From positions 1 through 15,912 of the forward strand of contig VSMY01000064.1 of NCBI GenBank assembly GCA_009773995.1: 15,912 nucleotides of DNA, written 5' to 3'. This document shows, piece by piece, positions 13,218 through 15,912 of this stretch. Source of the DNA: Oscillibacter sp. Lineage in GTDB: Bacteria; Bacillota; Clostridia; Oscillospirales; Oscillospiraceae. The first letter of the stretch is position 1; each line of letters begins with the position of its first letter. Under the pieces are notes generated by a model. That model was not told the origin of the DNA and did no database searches. It worked only from the letters and a program-made list of their open reading frames with translations. Made by a program: the position numbers and the translations under genes.

Positions 13218-13715
13218 GTGGCATGGAACAACGTGCTGTGCGTGTACTACTCCCGGACGGGAAACACACGGACGGCTATGGAGGAAATCGCCAAGACCCT
13301 GGGAGCGGAGCTGGTGGAACTTCAGGACGGCGTGGACCGCAGCGGCTGGGGCGGGTGGCTCCGGTGCGGCGTGGACGCCATGCGCCGGACCCTGCCGTCC
13401 GTGAAATGCCCCGCCCGGTTTCCCCTGACGGACTACCGCCTGGTCATCGTGGGGTCCCCGGTGTGGGCGGGGCGGTGCAGCTCCGTGGTCCGGAGTTTTT
13501 TGAAGGAAAACGGGAAGCATATCCGCAACGCCTCCTTCGTGCTGACCCGGGGCTGCGAGGACAAGAACGAGGAGATTTTCGAGCAGATGGACGCTTACGT
13601 TCCCTGCGGCCACCGGACGGCGGCGTCCCTGCGGAGCGGCTCCGTGGGCTACGCCTTCTGGCTGGAGGAGTTCCTCCGCCAGACCCAGGAATTTTTGCAG
13701 ACCACGGGCCGGTAG
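13218..13715 (+). CDS. Flavodoxin-like protein (165 aa)
   Basis: Predicted FMN-binding flavodoxin-fold protein. The phosphate-binding loop is SRTGNT (12-17) after the first strand NVLCVYY; the LVIVGSPVWAGRCSSVV segment (75-91) is the second flavin-contacting region; VLTRGC (109-113) marks a later strand. Length fits short-chain flavodoxin relatives. The frame opens with GTG at 13218, since no ATG is available in frame after the upstream stop; AAGGAG lies 11 nt before it, slightly far. It starts 21 nt after the YdcF-like gene, in the same operon. The redox partner is unknown. Confidence 0.85.
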   Translation: MAWNNVLCVYYSRTGNTRTAMEEIAKTLGAELVELQDGVDRSGWGGWLRCGVDAMRRTLPSVKCPARFPLTDYRLVIVGSPVWAGRCSSVVRSFLKENGKHIRNASFVLTRGCEDKNEEIFEQMDAYVPCGHRTAASLRSGSVGYAFWLEEFLRQTQEFLQTTGR

Positions 13716-13760
13716 GGTTCCCTCCCATCATAACCAATCATCTTGTTTAGGAGGGGCCCT

Positions 13761-14822
13761 ATGTTGGAAAAATTGAAAGAGCTGGCCCTCCGCCGGGAAA
13801 ACCTGGAGGCTCAGCTGGAGGACCCCGCCGTCTACGGAGACGGGAGAAGGCTGGCGGCCATCCAGCGGGAATTAAAGGAGCTGACGCCGGTGGTGGAAGC
13901 CTCCCAGGCTCTGGAGGCGGCGGAGCGCCGCCGGGAGGAGGCGGAAGCCCTCCTCCGGGACCCGGAGCTGAAGGCCCTGGCCCAGGAGGAGCTGGCCGAG
14001 GCCAAGGCGGAGGCGGAAGCGCTCCGGGAGGAGCTGAAACGCCTGCTCCTCCCCCGGGACCCCAACGACGGGCGGAACGCCGTCCTGGAGATCCGGGCCG
14101 GGGTGGGCGGCGAGGAGGCGGCCCTCTTCGCCGGGGAGCTTCTCAGGATGTACACCATGTACGCCCAGCGCCGGGGCTGGCGGGCGGAGGTCCTCAGCTT
14201 AAACGAGACGGAGCTGGGGGGTGTGAAGGAGGCCGTGGTCCTGATGGAGGGGGAGGATGTCTTCTCCCGCCTGAAGTTTGAAAGCGGCGTCCACCAGGTG
14301 AAGCGGGTTCCCGAGACGGAGTCCAGCGGGCGCATCCAGACCAGCACCGCCACCGTGGCCGTGCTGCCGGAGGCGGAGGAGGTGGACGTATCCATCGATC
14401 CGGGGGATCTCCAAATCGACACCTTCCGCTCCTCCGGCGCGGGGGGGCAGCATATCAACAAGACGGAGTCCGCCATCCGCATCACCCATCTGCCCACAGG
14501 GACGGTGGTCACCTGCCAGGACGAGCGGAGCCAATATAAAAACAAGGACAAAGCCATGCGGGTCCTCCGCTCCCGGCTCTACCAGCGGGAACGGGAGAGC
14601 CGGGACGCCGCCGCCGCTTCCCAGCGGAAAAGCCAGGTGGGCGGCGGCTGGCGCAGCGAGAAGGTGCGGACCTACCGCTTTCTCCAGAGCCAGGTGGTGG
14701 AGCACCGGATTGGGCTGACGGTATACCGCTTGGACGCGGTGCTGGGCGGCGATCTGGACGAGATTATCGACGCCCTGGCCGCGGCGGACACGGCGGAGCG
14801 GCTGAAGGGCGGCGGGACATGA
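13761..14822 (+). CDS. prfA: Peptide chain release factor 1 (353 aa)
   Basis: Class I release factor that reads UAA and UAG and triggers peptide release on the ribosome. The stop-codon-reading P-x-T tripeptide is PET (184-186) within VKRVPETESSGRIQTS; RF2 would have SPF. The catalytic GGQ is at 228-230 in SSGAGGQHINKTESAIRITH. The length is normal for RF1 (about 355-360). ATG at 13761 is used because AGGAGGGG lies just upstream; an earlier in-frame ATG at 13743 precedes the SD. Its stop overlaps the next start by ATGA. In many Firmicutes prfA is followed by prmC, which methylates this GGQ; here another gene is there. Confidence 0.97.
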   Translation: MLEKLKELALRRENLEAQLEDPAVYGDGRRLAAIQRELKELTPVVEASQALEAAERRREEAEALLRDPELKALAQEELAEAKAEAEALREELKRLLLPRDPNDGRNAVLEIRAGVGGEEAALFAGELLRMYTMYAQRRGWRAEVLSLNETELGGVKEAVVLMEGEDVFSRLKFESGVHQVKRVPETESSGRIQTSTATVAVLPEAEEVDVSIDPGDLQIDTFRSSGAGGQHINKTESAIRITHLPTGTVVTCQDERSQYKNKDKAMRVLRSRLYQRERESRDAAAASQRKSQVGGGWRSEKVRTYRFLQSQVVEHRIGLTVYRLDAVLGGDLDEIIDALAAADTAERLKGGGT

Positions 14823-15094
14823 AGCGCAAGGAGACGCTGGCTCTGGCTCTGAGCACGGCCCTGGCGGCGGTACCGCTCCTCCTGGAGGCGCTGGCGGCCT
14901 GGGCCTGGCTGCAGGGGACGCTGTACGTGCAGAAATACGGCGCGGCGGAGAACCCCTACGCCGCGGAGGACGCGGAAATTGCGGGGGCCTGCGCCCTGGT
15001 TCTGCTGCCGCTGTGTCTGTCGGCAGCGGGGCGGGCGGCATATCAGTGGTTTTACGCATGGAAAAAGCGGGCGCAAGCCCGGACGGAGAGATAG
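14819..15094 (+). CDS. Small membrane protein of unknown function (91 aa)
   Basis: Two hydrophobic helices, at about residues 8-30 and 53-72, are separated by a short loop with ENPYAAEDAE and followed by a basic tail (KKRAQARTER), suggesting both ends face the cytoplasm. No family is recognised. ATG at 14819 overlaps the prfA stop codon by 4 nt, supporting coupled translation even though the SD (GGCGGG) is weak. It ends 11 nt before the Sua5 start. It occupies the place where prmC often sits. Confidence 0.7.
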   Translation: MKRKETLALALSTALAAVPLLLEALAAWAWLQGTLYVQKYGAAENPYAAEDAEIAGACALVLLPLCLSAAGRAAYQWFYAWKKRAQARTER

Positions 15095-15105
15095 AGGCGA
15101 ACAAT

Positions 15106-15912
15106 ATGCAGACGATTTATTATGACTTGCGGGACACCAAGGGACAGCAGAAAGAGATCGAAGACAAGATTTCCGCCGCCGCCAAGATTCTCCGGGAGGG
15201 GGGCCTGGTGGGCATTCCCACGGAGACGGTATACGGCCTGGGGGCCGACGGGACCAACCCCGCCGCCGTCCGGCGCATCTTCGAGGTGAAGGGACGGCCC
15301 CAGGACAACCCCCTGATTCTCCACGTCACCGGGGCCCAGTGGCTGCCCCGGTACTGCGCGGACATCCCTCCGGTGGCCTACACCTTGGCGCGGAAGTTCT
15401 GGCCGGGGCCGCTGACCATGGTTTTAAAGCGCCAGCCCACGGTCCCCGACGAGACCACGGCGGGCCTGGACACCGTGGGAGTCCGCTGCCCCAACCACCC
15501 CGTCACCCTGGCCATTATCCGGGAGGCGGGTATGGCCATCGCCGCCCCCAGCGCCAACACCTCCGGCCGCCCCAGCTGCACCTCGGCCCAGGACGTGCTG
15601 GAGGACGTGGGGGGCCGGATCGACATGGTCATCGACGGGGGAAGCTGCGCCGTGGGCGTGGAGTCCACCGTGCTGGACCTGACCCGGGAGCCCCCCCGGC
15701 TCCTCCGCCCCGGCGGATTGCCGGTAGAGGACATTGAGCGTCTCATTGGGCACATTGACGTGGACCGGGCCGTGGCCTCCTCCCTCCGCCCGGACGAGCA
15801 CCCCGGCGCGCCGGGCATGAAGTACCGCCACTACGCCCCTAAGGCCCCGGTGACGGTGGTCACCGGCTACCCCATGAACTCCGCCCGGAAGATCGCGGAG
15901 CGGGCGGGTCCG
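15106..15912 (+). CDS. L-threonylcarbamoyladenylate synthase, Sua5 type, cut by window edge
   Basis: Makes threonylcarbamoyl-AMP from threonine, bicarbonate and ATP, the first step of the t6A37 modification of ANN-decoding tRNAs. The YrdC domain covers about residues 18-206: GGLVGIPTETVYGLGAD (32-48), the KGRPQDNPL nucleotide-binding motif (62-70), APSANTSGRPS (147-157) and VGVESTVLDL (183-192). PGMKYRHYAP (236-245) starts the C-terminal Sua5 domain, so it is the two-domain Sua5/YwlC form, not the short TsaC form. 269 codons are visible of an expected 340-350. ATG at 15106 has a GAGG ribosome binding site 9 nt upstream. It is the last visible gene of the ABC-F/prfA operon. Confidence 0.95.
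   Translation, partial: MQTIYYDLRDTKGQQKEIEDKISAAAKILREGGLVGIPTETVYGLGADGTNPAAVRRIFEVKGRPQDNPLILHVTGAQWLPRYCADIPPVAYTLARKFWPGPLTMVLKRQPTVPDETTAGLDTVGVRCPNHPVTLAIIREAGMAIAAPSANTSGRPSCTSAQDVLEDVGGRIDMVIDGGSCAVGVESTVLDLTREPPRLLRPGGLPVEDIERLIGHIDVDRAVASSLRPDEHPGAPGMKYRHYAPKAPVTVVTGYPMNSARKIAERAGP

Noticed and set aside
12393..13613. A 406-codon minus-strand open frame across the YdcF-like and flavodoxin genes
   Set aside because: It spans two well-supported genes on the other strand and shows no family features.

Overview
The window looks like a piece of a GC-rich Clostridia chromosome, most likely Oscillospiraceae (Flavonifractor/Oscillibacter-like). This rests on the GC-rich coding sequence, strong AGGAGG-type ribosome binding sites, SigA-type promoters, a K+-dependent membrane pyrophosphatase of the kind anaerobic Firmicutes carry, and a tandem-OB single-stranded DNA-binding protein. 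The genus is an inference. No rRNA, tRNA, CRISPR array, prophage or insertion sequence was seen. The content is mostly conserved core and near-core genes; the less explained material is in the intergenic regions.

Left part (1-3635). On the minus strand a small XRE regulator (432-650) is followed 4 nt later by the start of mnmG, which is cut by the left edge. Divergent from it is a 65-residue small protein with a perfect-consensus promoter; its 3' end overlaps by 20 bp a convergent membrane-anchored metallophosphoesterase gene (917-1774, minus). Next is a compact promoter / 27-codon ORF / terminator unit (1988-2175), a cluster of three perfect hairpins (2285-2387), and a lipoprotein gene (2582-3220) resembling the IseA-type DL-endopeptidase inhibitors. 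A terminator and an AT-rich gap with operator-like palindromes lead to the next gene.

Middle part (3636-7888). The hppA gene encodes an ion-pumping pyrophosphatase whose motifs point to the K+-dependent, probably Na+-translocating type. It ends at a 19-bp-stem terminator shared with a convergent SSB gene (minus). Upstream of SSB on the same strand lies a DUF362/2x[4Fe-4S] ferredoxin-like gene (minus). Its promoter has a 19-bp spacer containing a perfect dyad, the classic architecture of a MerR-family-controlled promoter, although no MerR gene is present.

Right part (7889-15912), all plus strand. The ddl and murF genes are consecutive steps of peptidoglycan precursor synthesis: D-Ala-D-Ala is made, then added to the UDP-MurNAc-tripeptide. 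A REP/MITE-like hairpin element lies across the murF stop codon and separates it from an ABC-F ATPase gene. A probable operon then runs ABC-F, YdcF/DUF218-like membrane protein, flavodoxin-like protein, peptide chain release factor 1 (prfA), a small two-helix membrane protein, and the t6A enzyme TsaC/Sua5 (cut by the right edge). Several of these meet at ATGA stop/start overlaps. Translation genes (ABC-F, prfA, Sua5, and mnmG at the other end) are a recurring theme.
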